54,411 bases of DNA, taken from contig NZ_CALWOJ010000005.1 in NCBI RefSeq assembly GCF_944383115.1, positions 1 to 54,411 of the forward strand, written 5' to 3'. A model generated the notes under the pieces. That model was not told the origin of the DNA, ran no database searches, and saw only the letters and a program-made list of their open reading frames with translations. How positions within the stretch are numbered: position 1 is the stretch's first letter; each line of letters starts with the position of its first letter. This document shows, one piece after another, positions 9,238-16,397 of the stretch. Both the position numbers and the translations under genes were made by a program. Source of the DNA: an uncultured Flavonifractor sp. Lineage in GTDB: Bacteria > Bacillota > Clostridia > Oscillospirales > Oscillospiraceae.

Positions 9238-9956
9238 TCTTATTTCCCGCCATTGACTTGAAAGATGGTAAGGCTGTCCGCCTTTACAAAGGAGATTTCG
9301 CAACGGCTCACCAGGTGTCGGACGATCCTCTTGCCACCGCAAAGGCCTTTTATGACGCCGGGGCCCGCCATATCCATATGGTGGACCTGGACGGAGCCCG
9401 CAGTGGAGCCCGGCAGAACGGCGCCATCGTGCGGGCGGTGGCCCAGAACTCCGGCCTGAAGGTGGAGCTGGGGGGCGGTATCCGCTCTATGGCCGACCTG
9501 GAGGAGGTCTTTGCCCTGGGAGTTTGGCGGTGCGTGATCGGTTCTGCCGCCGTTAGCCATCCGGAGTTTGTAAAAGAGGCGGTTGCCAAGTATGGCGAGC
9601 GTATCGCTGTGGGCATTGATACAATGGACGGTATTGTCAAGACCGCCGGGTGGGAGCAGTCCTCCGGACTTAACTACCTGGACTTTGCCAAGACCATGGA
9701 AGCAATGGGTGTAAGGACCATTATCTTTACAGATATCGCCACCGACGGGATGCTGTCCGGCCCTTCCTTTGACCGGCTGGTCGTGCTGCAAGAGGCGGTA
9801 AGCTGTCAGATCGTGGCCTCCGGCGGGGTATCCTCCAATGATGATCTGTCCAGCCTGAACAACATGGGCCTGTACGGGGCCATCATCGGCAAGGCTTACT
9901 ATGCCGGAACGGTGGATCTGGCGCAAGCGGTAAAGGAGGCGGGGGAGCAGTGTTAG
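9234..9956 (+). CDS. hisA: ProFAR isomerase (1-(5-phosphoribosyl)-5-[(phosphoribosylamino)methylideneamino]imidazole-4-carboxamide isomerase)
   Basis: 240-aa (beta/alpha)8 barrel performing the Amadori rearrangement of ProFAR to PRFAR. The N-terminal [16 protein letters not shown] contains the catalytic Asp, and [13 protein letters not shown] carries the second catalytic Asp and a phosphate-binding turn. [11 protein letters not shown] forms the C-terminal phosphate site. It overlaps hisH by 4 nt and hisF by 7 nt. The paralogous downstream HisF shows the same barrel signatures. Confidence 0.96.
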   Translation: MILFPAIDLKDGKAVRLYKGDFATAHQVSDDPLATAKAFYDAGARHIHMVDLDGARSGARQNGAIVRAVAQNSGLKVELGGGIRSMADLEEVFALGVWRCVIGSAAVSHPEFVKEAVAKYGERIAVGIDTMDGIVKTAGWEQSSGLNYLDFAKTMEAMGVRTIIFTDIATDGMLSGPSFDRLVVLQEAVSCQIVASGGVSSNDDLSSLNNMGLYGAIIGKAYYAGTVDLAQAVKEAGEQC

Positions 9957-10705
9957 CCAAACGGATCATTCCCTGCCTGGACGTGCGGGACGGCCGGGTG
10001 GTGAAGGGGGTCAACTTCGTCAACATCCGGGACGCCGGCGACCCGGTGCAGCTGGCCAAATATTACTCCGATCAGGGCGCCGACGAGATCGTCTTTCTGG
10101 ATATCACCGCCACCAGCGACGCACGGGACACCGTGGCTGACGTGGTGGAACGCACCGCCGCCCAGGTTTTTGTGCCTCTGACGGTTGGGGGCGGTATCCG
10201 CACCCTGGAGGACTTCCAGCGGCTGCTGCGGGCGGGGGCGGATAAGATTTCGGTCAACTCCGCCGCCGTGGCTCGGCCGGAGCTGATCTCTGAGGCGGCG
10301 GAGCGGTTCGGTTCCCAGTGCGTGGTGCTGGCGGTGGATGCCCGGTCCCGGGGAGACGGCACTTGGGAGGTGGTGGTGGCCGGAGGACGCAAGCCCACCG
10401 GCATGGACCTCATTGAATGGGTGAAACGGGGAGAGGCCCTGGGGGCGGGAGAGATCCTGCTCACCTCTATGGATGCCGACGGTACCAAGGCGGGCTTCGA
10501 CCTCAGCATGACGAAAGCGGTTACTGATGCAGTGTCCATCCCGGTCATTGCCTCCGGCGGCTGCGGCAGCCTGGCCCATTTTGCGGAAGTTTTTGAAAAG
10601 ACGGGGTGCGACGCGGTTCTGGCGGCCTCTCTGTTCCACTTTGGGGAGTTGACAGTACCCCAGGTAAAGGCGTATCTTACAACCAGACAGATCCCGGTGC
10701 GATAA
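9950..10705 (+). CDS. hisF: Imidazole glycerol phosphate synthase, cyclase subunit
   Basis: 251-aa (beta/alpha)8 cyclase that, with HisH ammonia, converts PRFAR to imidazole glycerol phosphate and [21 protein letters not shown] carries the first catalytic Asp, [13 protein letters not shown] the second, and [11 protein letters not shown] the phosphate site. The start is a GTG, seven bases inside hisA and 13 nt after AAAGGAGG-like sequence. The remaining his genes follow after a short interposed ORF. Confidence 0.96.
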   Translation: MLAKRIIPCLDVRDGRVVKGVNFVNIRDAGDPVQLAKYYSDQGADEIVFLDITATSDARDTVADVVERTAAQVFVPLTVGGGIRTLEDFQRLLRAGADKISVNSAAVARPELISEAAERFGSQCVVLAVDARSRGDGTWEVVVAGGRKPTGMDLIEWVKRGEALGAGEILLTSMDADGTKAGFDLSMTKAVTDAVSIPVIASGGCGSLAHFAEVFEKTGCDAVLAASLFHFGELTVPQVKAYLTTRQIPVR

Positions 10706-10727
10706 TTCACACAAGGGGGAAGATGGT

Positions 10728-10970
10728 ATGCTGGATAACATTTTTGATCTGGTGTCCGATCTGATCGGAGAAAACAATGTCAATCAGTTGACTGGAAGAC
10801 GACTGCCGGGTGGGAACCAGATGCGGAAACCGGCCAAACAGAGACCGGCGGCCAACCGGCCTGTGCCTCGTGCATCGGTGGAACAGACCAAGCTGACCGC
10901 CCGCCGGGACCGGCGTGGCGGCGAAGATCCCTGGGACTGGAAAGAGGAGAAGCCGCCCTGGGAATTTTGA
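10728..10970 (+). CDS. 80-aa basic hypothetical protein inside the his operon
   Basis: Not recognised. The product is 80 aa. Its N-terminal 20 residues look helical and amphipathic ([17 protein letters not shown]), the middle is rich in Arg, Pro and Lys, and the tail is acidic-aromatic ([14 protein letters not shown]). An AAGGGGGAAG ribosome binding site precedes the ATG. It lies 22 bp after hisF and 10 bp before hisI, on the same strand, with no promoter or terminator between, so it is very likely translated from the his mRNA. It has no cysteine and no clear fold. A disordered nucleic-acid- or protein-binding role is possible but unsupported. Confidence 0.7.
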   Translation: MLDNIFDLVSDLIGENNVNQLTGRRLPGGNQMRKPAKQRPAANRPVPRASVEQTKLTARRDRRGGEDPWDWKEEKPPWEF

Positions 10971-10980
10971 GGTGAATGTC

Positions 10981-11310
10981 ATGTTTGATCTGGATCAGTT
11001 GTTCCAGAAGTCCGATTTGATCCCCGTCATCATTCAGGACGCGGAGACCAAAGACATTTTGATGCTGGGCTTTACCAACAAGGAGGCGGTGGAGCTGACC
11101 TTAAAGACCAAAACCGCCTGGTTCTGGTCACGCAGCCGTCAGAAGCTGTGGAACAAGGGGGAAAGCTCCGGCCATTTCCTCCATGTGAGGAAGGTGGTCA
11201 CTGACTGCGATACCGATACCCTGCTCTATCTCTGCACGCCGGAGGGACCCACCTGCCACACCGGGGAGAGGAGCTGCTTTTTCAACACGATTTGGGAGGA
11301 AGAGTCATGA
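10981..11310 (+). CDS. hisI: Phosphoribosyl-AMP cyclohydrolase
   Basis: 109-aa zinc enzyme opening the purine ring of PR-AMP. The conserved SRSRQKLWNKGESSGHF block, the metal-binding DCDTDTLLYLC and the GPTCHTGERSCF segment are all present. The open frame extends upstream to 10915, but GAGGTG at 10969-10974 places the start at the ATG of MFDLDQLF. HisI is separate from HisE here, which many bacteria fuse. It overlaps hisE by 4 nt. Confidence 0.95.
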   Translation: MFDLDQLFQKSDLIPVIIQDAETKDILMLGFTNKEAVELTLKTKTAWFWSRSRQKLWNKGESSGHFLHVRKVVTDCDTDTLLYLCTPEGPTCHTGERSCFFNTIWEEES

Positions 11311-11636
11311 GCGATACCATTTTGCAGGATCTGTACCAGGTGGTGCTGGGCCGCAAGAGCGATCCCCAGGAGGGGTCATACACCTGCTATCTGTTTGATA
11401 AGGGCCTGGACAAGATCCTGAAGAAAGTGGGGGAGGAATGCTCCGAGACCATCATTGCCGCAAAGAACGGCAAGCAGGAGGAAACGGTAGGGGAGATCTC
11501 CGATCTGATCTACCACCTGATGGTACTTATGGCCGCACAGGACATCCCCCTGGACGCAGTGCTGGCCGAACTGGAGCGCCGCAGCCACAAGATCGGAAAC
11601 CTGAAGCAGATGAAAGTGGTGGATCACGAGACATAA
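11307..11636 (+). CDS. hisE: Phosphoribosyl-ATP pyrophosphohydrolase
   Basis: 109-aa all-helical MazG-superfamily enzyme hydrolysing PR-ATP to PR-AMP, the second step of the pathway. The KKVGEECSETIIAAKN helix with its acidic metal ligands and EISDLIYHLMVLM are diagnostic. The start ATG overlaps the hisI stop (ATGA). It closes the operon and is followed by a hairpin terminator. Confidence 0.95.
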   Translation: MSDTILQDLYQVVLGRKSDPQEGSYTCYLFDKGLDKILKKVGEECSETIIAAKNGKQEETVGEISDLIYHLMVLMAAQDIPLDAVLAELERRSHKIGNLKQMKVVDHET

Positions 11637-11672
11637 CGGGAAGATTACAGGTGGTCACAGGTTGCCCCTATA

Positions 11673-11709
11673 AAGAGAACCGGGTCCCGAAGGACCCGGC
11701 TCTTATTTT
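11673..11709 (+). terminator. Terminator of the his operon
   Basis: CCGGGTCC and GGACCCGG pair around a CGAA tetraloop, extended by AGAG/CTCT, and are followed by TTATTTTG. It overlaps the last codons of the convergent XRE gene, so it may serve the plus strand mainly. Confidence 0.85.
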
Positions 11710-11927
11710 GTGCGTTCATAGGGACTGCTGATGTTGGTGCGGCCAAGGATATAGTCGGTGGAGGTGTGATAGAAGTCGGCCAGCGCAATCAGATGAACAA
11801 CCGGAATGGTCTGGAATCCCCGTTCATAGCGGGAGTACACTGTCTGGCTAATGCCAAGCACCTCGGCAATGTCCTTTTGGTACAGATCCCTGTCCTCCCG
11901 CAGATCACGCAGCCGCTGAAAATACAT
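11703..11927 (-). CDS. XRE-family helix-turn-helix regulator
   Basis: 74-aa protein that is essentially one HTH_3 (Cro/cI-type) domain: LYQKDIAEVLGISQTVYSRYERG is the helix-turn-helix and IPVVHLIALADFYHTSTDYILG the conserved following helices. AAGGAGG precedes the ATG. It is divergently oriented to an 82-aa gene across a 105-bp region containing two AGTACTTAT-type palindromes, its most likely operators. It has no effector domain, so it could be a constitutive repressor relieved by a partner protein. Function of the pair is unknown. Confidence 0.88.
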   Translation of the reverse strand: MYFQRLRDLREDRDLYQKDIAEVLGISQTVYSRYERGFQTIPVVHLIALADFYHTSTDYILGRTNISSPYERTK

Positions 11928-11943
11928 GGCTTAGCCTCCTTGT

Positions 11944-12017
11944 AATAGTACTTATGAATACTATTGACAATACAACAGGTTCTGAGTAGAATGTTTAATA
12001 CAGTACTTATAAGTACT
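11944..12017. promoter_or_regulatory. Divergent control region: promoter flanked by two palindromic operators
   Basis: A near-consensus plus-strand promoter, TTGACA (11964-11969), 17 bp, TAGAAT (11987-11992), is bracketed by two related palindromes. AATAGTA/TACTATT arms (11944-11950 and 11959-11965) overlap the -35 box. A perfect 16-bp AGTACTTATAAGTACT (12002-12017) sits just after the predicted start site. The shared AGTACTTAT half suggests cooperative binding by the adjacent XRE protein. The upstream palindrome also lies between the XRE gene and any minus-strand promoter, fitting autoregulation. Confidence 0.75.
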
Positions 12018-12032
12018 ATATAGGAGGGCATA

Positions 12033-12281
12033 ATGGAACTATATCAGGAAATACTGGCTCACATCTTACAGAACATGACCATGTGTATATCCTTTCCAGA
12101 ACTAAAATGCGACATTGGCGCACTGATAGAACGGGAATGTTATCAGGCCTTACAAAAAATCCAGGCAATCCTGAAGGACGATTGCCTGGATGCTGCTAAA
12201 TGTTTTCAAAAAATTGAAGAAATCGTGTGTGTATTTGAGAATTTAGGTAGTGGTTGCGGTATCAGACACGATTTTGGATGA
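12033..12281 (+). CDS. 82-aa cysteine-rich hypothetical protein controlled by the XRE operators
   Basis: Not recognised. It has seven cysteines in 82 residues (18, 26, 36, 51, 57, 66, 75) spread through what looks like a helical protein, and ends in GSGCGIRHDFG. There is no signal peptide or membrane segment, so it is probably cytosolic. TAGGAGGG ribosome binding site lies 7 nt before the ATG. It is the only gene downstream of the operator-flanked promoter. Metal binding, redox sensing or a toxin/antitoxin-type role with the XRE protein are all possible; none is shown. Confidence 0.65.
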   Translation: MELYQEILAHILQNMTMCISFPELKCDIGALIERECYQALQKIQAILKDDCLDAAKCFQKIEEIVCVFENLGSGCGIRHDFG

Positions 12282-12302
12282 AAGATATGGCATTGATTTT
12301 TT

Positions 12303-12329
12303 GGAGGGGCACATATGGTACGCCCCTCC
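12303..12329. terminator. Hairpin between convergent genes
   Basis: GGAGGGGC (12303-12310) pairs with GCCCCTCC (12322-12329) around an 11-nt loop. The plus strand then reads CCTATTT, a weak T tract, and the minus side lacks one. It probably ends the 82-aa gene transcript, with limited help to the convergent minus-strand operon. Confidence 0.5.
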
Positions 12330-12330
12330 C

Positions 12331-12864
12331 CTATTTCTGCCCATAGGTGACGAACAGCGTATACAGCCGGCTGATGGTGTTCCAGCTGTCCTGGTCCAGT
12401 ACACCAGTCTGAGGCCGTCCGTCCAGCTGCTGGACCCAACGGATGTTGTGTTCGGTAGCGGCGTCGTTGTAGCCGGTGACCTGTCCGGACTGAATGCCGT
12501 CCAGCAGCCGTGCCAGACCGCGAAACATGGATTGCACGATATAGAGATGAACGCTGCCCTGGCCGGGTTGGACGGAAAAGTCGCAGTTGGGATAACCACG
12601 GCAGGGAAGCGGTCCTGCCAGCCGGGCTGTAGCCTGGAGATAGAGTGCGGTGATGGCCTCCCAGGTTGCCTGGTCCACCCGGCCGGTCACTGGAGGGAAG
12701 AACTCTCTCTGGAAGAGCATAACAGCTTCCAGGGTGCGCTCACCAAAGATGCCGTCCGGCGTCAGCCGAGGTAGAAAGTCGTACAGGAAGGACAACTCCC
12801 GCAGCATGGTTTGGAGACTGCGGACCGGCTGGCCGATGAGGCGGATCTGTTGCGGTATGATCAT
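12331..12864 (-). CDS. Peptidoglycan-binding domain protein (probable spore-wall protein)
   Basis: 177-aa protein built mainly of two PG_binding_1-like modules. The first is in the N-terminal half (LQTMLRELSFLYDFLPRLTPDGIFGERTLEAVMLFQ, given here in description only as the DGIFGERT signature near residue 38). The second is at the C-terminus (IRWVQQLDGRPQTGVLDQDSW). There is no signal peptide and no catalytic domain. It follows the SpoIID-type gene by 14 bp on the same strand, so it is likely in one operon. Such signal-less PG-binding proteins next to SpoIID-like genes suggest a mother-cell or spore role; this is inference. Confidence 0.75.
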   Translation of the reverse strand: MIIPQQIRLIGQPVRSLQTMLRELSFLYDFLPRLTPDGIFGERTLEAVMLFQREFFPPVTGRVDQATWEAITALYLQATARLAGPLPCRGYPNCDFSVQPGQGSVHLYIVQSMFRGLARLLDGIQSGQVTGYNDAATEHNIRWVQQLDGRPQTGVLDQDSWNTISRLYTLFVTYGQK

Positions 12865-12878
12865 AGGGATACTCCTCT

Positions 12879-14081
12879 CTAATCGGCAGAGCCCAGGGTC
12901 AGGGGCTGGCCGGGATATTGAGTCAGACCGGTTGCCTGACTCTCAGGCAAGTCAGGGCGGAACTGCTCCGGGATTACGTTGGTATAGGTCTCCACTGTTT
13001 CCACAATGCCCGCATACATCCGATAAAGAACGGCCCAGGTTTGGGGACCCATGATGCCGTCCTGAGGCAGGCCGCTCATACGCTGTACGGCAATGACTGC
13101 GTTTTTGGTGGCAGGGCCGTAGATGCCGTCGATGGCCACCGAAGGGATGTTGCTGTAAAATTCCGCCACGACAGACAGAATGTACTGTATCACCTTGACC
13201 GGCTCCCCCCGGTTTCCCTCCCGCAGCACACTGGGGAAGGGCTGGCTGCCGCTGCCAGGGTAGTAGGTCTGGCCCTGGCTGATAAGTTCCGCCAGATCCA
13301 GCACCCCCACATAGAGGAATACCATCTTGTACCAGGTAGAGTTGCCCACAATACCGTCGGGCGTCAAGTCAAAGATCTCCTGGAATTTTTTGACCGCCGC
13401 CTCGGTGGCCGGACCGTAGACGCCGTCCACCGGATAGACTTTTGGAATGGCGGGATAGTCCCGGGAGATACGGTTGAGCATGACCTGAATGCGCTGGACC
13501 GCCTCGCCGGTGTCGCCGCGGCGGATGGGGTAGCCGGGATAGGAGTATCGGATGCCTTTTACCGGGGCGTTGGTGACCAACTCGATGTTGTCGCCGTAGT
13601 AGGAGCGGAGGATGGTCATGTAGTCTGCACCGTCCTCTGCCAGCGCCTGGCTGCCCCATTGGGACAAGCCGTCGCAGGTAACGGTGGTACCATTGCAGAA
13701 TTTGGCAGCCAAGGGTTCCACAAAGCCGATGCGCCGTATGTAGGAGTTGAACATCTCATCCACCAGCTGGCTGATGTTTTCAAAGATGTTGCGCCCCTTG
13801 ATGAACTTCTGATCATAGGCGGTGGAGGAGGTAATGTTAAAGGGGTAGCCCCGGCTGGGGTAGAACTCGGTATAGACCCGGTTGAGCGCGAAAGAGATGA
13901 TGGCCAGGATGTTGGCCTGGAGCGCAGCTTTCTCCCAGGTGGGATAGATCTCGCTGGAGGCCACGTTTTTTACATACTCCGGAAAGGAGACGGTGACGTT
14001 TTCCGCGTTGGACCCGGGGGCGCCCAGATGGACGGTAATATACTGGGGCACATAGGGGGTAATGGGCAAAGTTTCCGGCAT
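12879..14081 (-). CDS. SpoIID-like domain protein with C-terminal peptidoglycan-binding modules
   Basis: 400-aa protein. The N-terminal part (EYVKNVASSEIYPTW, ALQANILAIISFALNRV) resembles the SpoIID/LytB fold that, in SpoIID, is a lytic transglycosylase in engulfment. It is followed by two PG_binding_1 modules (YPVDGVYGPATEAAVKKFQ near 215, AIDGIYGPATKNAVIAVQ near 315). No signal peptide is seen, unlike classical SpoIID. AAAGGAGGGATATT precedes the ATG. It is flanked by a beta-domain protein and a second PG-binding protein, making a three-gene set that probably acts in the spore cortex or coat. Catalytic competence is not established. Confidence 0.75.
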   Translation of the reverse strand: MPETLPITPYVPQYITVHLGAPGSNAENVTVSFPEYVKNVASSEIYPTWEKAALQANILAIISFALNRVYTEFYPSRGYPFNITSSTAYDQKFIKGRNIFENISQLVDEMFNSYIRRIGFVEPLAAKFCNGTTVTCDGLSQWGSQALAEDGADYMTILRSYYGDNIELVTNAPVKGIRYSYPGYPIRRGDTGEAVQRIQVMLNRISRDYPAIPKVYPVDGVYGPATEAAVKKFQEIFDLTPDGIVGNSTWYKMVFLYVGVLDLAELISQGQTYYPGSGSQPFPSVLREGNRGEPVKVIQYILSVVAEFYSNIPSVAIDGIYGPATKNAVIAVQRMSGLPQDGIMGPQTWAVLYRMYAGIVETVETYTNVIPEQFRPDLPESQATGLTQYPGQPLTLGSAD

Positions 14082-14093
14082 AATATCCCTCCT

Positions 14094-14483
14094 TTACAAG
14101 TTTTGGGGCGGGATGTTTACAGGATTTTCTGGAAGAAGGGCAGCCGTCTGTTCGGGCAGCGGGATCAGTTCCAGTTCCTGCAGCGTTTGAGTATTGGGGA
14201 AGATCTGGATATTTTCCACCACGAGAAGCTCATAGCCGGGGGCTTCCACCCAGATATCACATACGGCGAAAGGCTCGACAGTACCGGGAGATTCGCTGGC
14301 AGAGGGGTCGGGCGTCCCTACCCGAACGGGGGCGGTACGGCCATTGGCGTCGGTGACTCGAAGGGCCAGTAAGGCATGACGGCCTTCAGTGCCGCGCTGG
14401 GTAAAGGCTACCGTAGCGCCTATTACGGGAATCTGAGCCCGCGAAGTAAATACCCGGGTCAGAATGGTTCCTGTAGCAGCCAA
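14094..14483 (-). CDS. Carboxypeptidase-regulatory-like beta-domain protein, TTG start
   Basis: 129-aa protein with a single Ig-like/transthyretin-like fold of the carboxypeptidase-regulatory type: IPVIGATVAFTQRGTEGR, LRVTDANGRT, and VEAPGYELLVVENIQIF. The frame stays open upstream, but the only well-placed start is TTG at 14483, 8 nt after AAAAGGAGG; a start further upstream would overlap the rex promoter and add unconserved-looking sequence. It is the first gene of the minus-strand spore-wall-like set. A CATAGAGTG segment upstream could be a mother-cell sigma -10 element, but this is weak. Confidence 0.65.
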   Translation of the reverse strand: MAATGTILTRVFTSRAQIPVIGATVAFTQRGTEGRHALLALRVTDANGRTAPVRVGTPDPSASESPGTVEPFAVCDIWVEAPGYELLVVENIQIFPNTQTLQELELIPLPEQTAALLPENPVNIPPQNL

Positions 14484-14543
14484 GTTGCATTCCTCCTTTT
14501 CTATCCACTCTATGCCGCAAGCAGAGGAATTGTCCCGCAGGCG

Positions 14544-14572
14544 TTGACAGGGGGGCCAGTTTTGAGTAAACT
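14544..14572 (+). promoter_or_regulatory. Sigma-A promoter of rex
   Basis: TTGACA (14544-14549), 17 bp, TAAACT (14567-14572), 39 bp upstream of the rex start. It lies in the divergent region shared with the minus-strand beta-domain gene. No full Rex operator (TTGTGA-N6-TCACAA type) was found over it. Confidence 0.75.
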
Positions 14573-14611
14573 GAATAAGAAAGATTTCCTCTGGAACGAG
14601 TGTGATGGAGC

Positions 14612-15244
14612 ATGAGAAAGCAAAAGGTGTCCAGTGCGGTGATCCGGCGTCTGCCGCGCTATTACCGTCATTTGACAGATCTGCACCTGGCCGGGGTGGA
14701 GCGCATCTCATCCAGCGCCTTGGGCCGGTCTATGGGGCTGACTGCTTCCCAGATCCGGCAGGACTTGTCCTGCTTTGGTGAATTTGGCCAGCAGGGCTAC
14801 GGCTATAACATAGAGAAATTGCGGGGAGAAGTTGCCGATATTTTGGGCATGAACCGTGGGCATACCGCAGTCATTCTGGGCGCGGGCAATCTGGGCCGCG
14901 CCCTGATGGAGAACTTTCATTTTGAGCGTTCCGGCGTGACTCTTGCCGCCGCCTTTGATGTGGCGCCTGAGATCGTGGGGCAGACTCGTTCCGGCATACC
15001 GGTTTATCATGTGGACCAGTTGGAGGAGTATCTGGCGGAGCATCCAGCCAGCATAGGGGTGCTGACTGTACCCCGCAGTGCGGCCAATACCACTGCGGGC
15101 CGCCTGGTCCGCGCAGGGGTACGGGGTATCTGGAATTTTACCAACAGCGAATTGACGGTGGAGGCGCCAGGCGTGGTCATTGAAGACGTCCACTTTGCCG
15201 ACAGCCTTCTTGCCCTCAGTTATATGATTTCGGAGGATACATGA
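14612..15244 (+). CDS. rex: Redox-sensing transcriptional repressor Rex
   Basis: 210-aa dimeric repressor that binds DNA with NAD+ and releases it when NADH rises, controlling fermentation genes. It has an N-terminal winged helix (VIRRLPRYYRHL, SSSALGRSMGLTASQIRQDLS) and a Rossmann domain with VILGAGNLGRALM near residue 90, plus the Tyr-containing FGQQGYGYN hinge. The length is typical. It overlaps the downstream SLH gene by 4 nt (ATGA), so that exported protein is translated from the rex mRNA. Confidence 0.97.
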   Translation: MRKQKVSSAVIRRLPRYYRHLTDLHLAGVERISSSALGRSMGLTASQIRQDLSCFGEFGQQGYGYNIEKLRGEVADILGMNRGHTAVILGAGNLGRALMENFHFERSGVTLAAAFDVAPEIVGQTRSGIPVYHVDQLEEYLAEHPASIGVLTVPRSAANTTAGRLVRAGVRGIWNFTNSELTVEAPGVVIEDVHFADSLLALSYMISEDT

Positions 15245-16353
15245 AAAAAGCAGCGGCAGTTTTGCTTGCCGGAGTGATCCTGGTGAGCTGTGGGGCGGTG
15301 GTGGCCGCCGATCCATCTTTGGTGTCCAGGAGTTATCTGGACGACACCTTTACCAATCAGGCCCTGGAGCAGGCAGAGCAGCGGGTGGAGGAACAGATGG
15401 CCTCCGCCTACAATCAGGCTCTGAATGAACTTAGCAGCAAACATTCGGGCTACCTGGCCCAGGCGGGCGGCACGTCCGGAATGAATGATCTGCGGTTCAA
15501 GAAGGGGGACGTGCTTACCCTCACGCCCGGTTCGGGGATCATGCTGCTGGCAGGCAGCGCCACCGCCTCGGGCGGCGTGCTGGTGGATGTAACAGCCGGC
15601 GGTACGGTTGCTTCAGGCGGCGCCCTGACGGCGCGTCATCGCTGCCTGGCCGGGGAGAGCGCCGCAGTAGCGGTAACTGTGACCTCGGACACTGCGGTGG
15701 TTTGTGTGGAGGGGAGTTATACGCTTTCCGCCAGCGGGAATGTGGATTATAATGCTATGGCGGACGGGCTTACCCAGATGGGACTTTTGAAGGGGACAGG
15801 CGCTACCTACGGTTCCGGCTATGAGTTGGAGCGTCAGCCGGTCCGGGTGGAAGGACTGGTCATGTTTATCCGTCTGTTGGGGGAGGAGCAGGCCGCTCTG
15901 TCCAGCACGGCGGTCAATCCCTTTGCCGACAGCCCCAGTTGGGCAGACCGCTATTTGGCGTACGCCTATGAAAAGGGGTATACCACCGGTATCGGCCAGA
16001 ATGGAGCTGGGCAGATGATATTTGCTCCTAACAATACCATTACGGTAGGGGAGTATATGACGTTTGTACTGCGGGCTCTGGGCTACTCTGAGGCTGGAAC
16101 CACTCCCGACTTCACCTGGCAGACGGCCATGGAGGCCGGGGTACGTCTGGGCGTGATTCGTCAGAGCGAACGTACCATGTTGGAGGCAGGTGGCTTCCTC
16201 AGGGCTCAGGTGGTGTATCTGTCCTGCTGTGCCCTCTCTGCTCCCGCTAAGAGCGGCGGCATCCTGCTGGACAAGACCGCGTCCGGCGGAGATATGGACA
16301 AAGCGGCCATGCAGACTGTGTTGAACACGGTATCTGCCTTGCGCCTGAATTAA
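15241..16353 (+). CDS. Exported SLH-domain-like protein co-transcribed with rex
   Basis: 370 aa. A signal peptide is evident (MKKAAAVLLAGVILVSCGAVVAA; cleavage near residue 23, with a Cys at 17 that gives a possible but atypical lipobox). A coiled-coil-prone segment (about 35-65) is followed by a Gly/Ser/Ala-rich beta region. From about 175 onward come three degenerate SLH-like units (NAMADGLTQMGLLKGTG, WADRYLAYAYEKGYTTGIG, FTWQTAMEAGVRLGVI). SLH units usually bind pyruvylated wall polymers. Its overlap with rex is unusual for a surface protein. It ends at a very strong bidirectional terminator. Confidence 0.78.
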   Translation: MKKAAAVLLAGVILVSCGAVVAADPSLVSRSYLDDTFTNQALEQAEQRVEEQMASAYNQALNELSSKHSGYLAQAGGTSGMNDLRFKKGDVLTLTPGSGIMLLAGSATASGGVLVDVTAGGTVASGGALTARHRCLAGESAAVAVTVTSDTAVVCVEGSYTLSASGNVDYNAMADGLTQMGLLKGTGATYGSGYELERQPVRVEGLVMFIRLLGEEQAALSSTAVNPFADSPSWADRYLAYAYEKGYTTGIGQNGAGQMIFAPNNTITVGEYMTFVLRALGYSEAGTTPDFTWQTAMEAGVRLGVIRQSERTMLEAGGFLRAQVVYLSCCALSAPAKSGGILLDKTASGGDMDKAAMQTVLNTVSALRLN

Positions 16354-16397
16354 ACATGAGGAACCGCCGGTCGGTTGACCGGCGGTTCCTCATGTTT
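16352..16397. terminator. Strong bidirectional terminator, perfect 21-bp stem
   Basis: AAACATGAGGAACCGCCGGT plus one further paired C forms the left arm (16352-16372). A GGTT loop and an exactly complementary right arm (16377-16397) follow. T-rich sequence continues on the plus side, and AAA on the left arm supplies Ts for the minus strand. It sits between the convergent SLH gene and the metal ATPase gene, whose stops it touches. Confidence 0.92.

Noticed and set aside
12918-14372. 484-codon plus-strand open frame opposite the SpoIID-like gene
   Set aside because: The minus-strand reading has clear peptidoglycan-binding and SpoIID motifs and a good ribosome binding site; the plus reading has neither.
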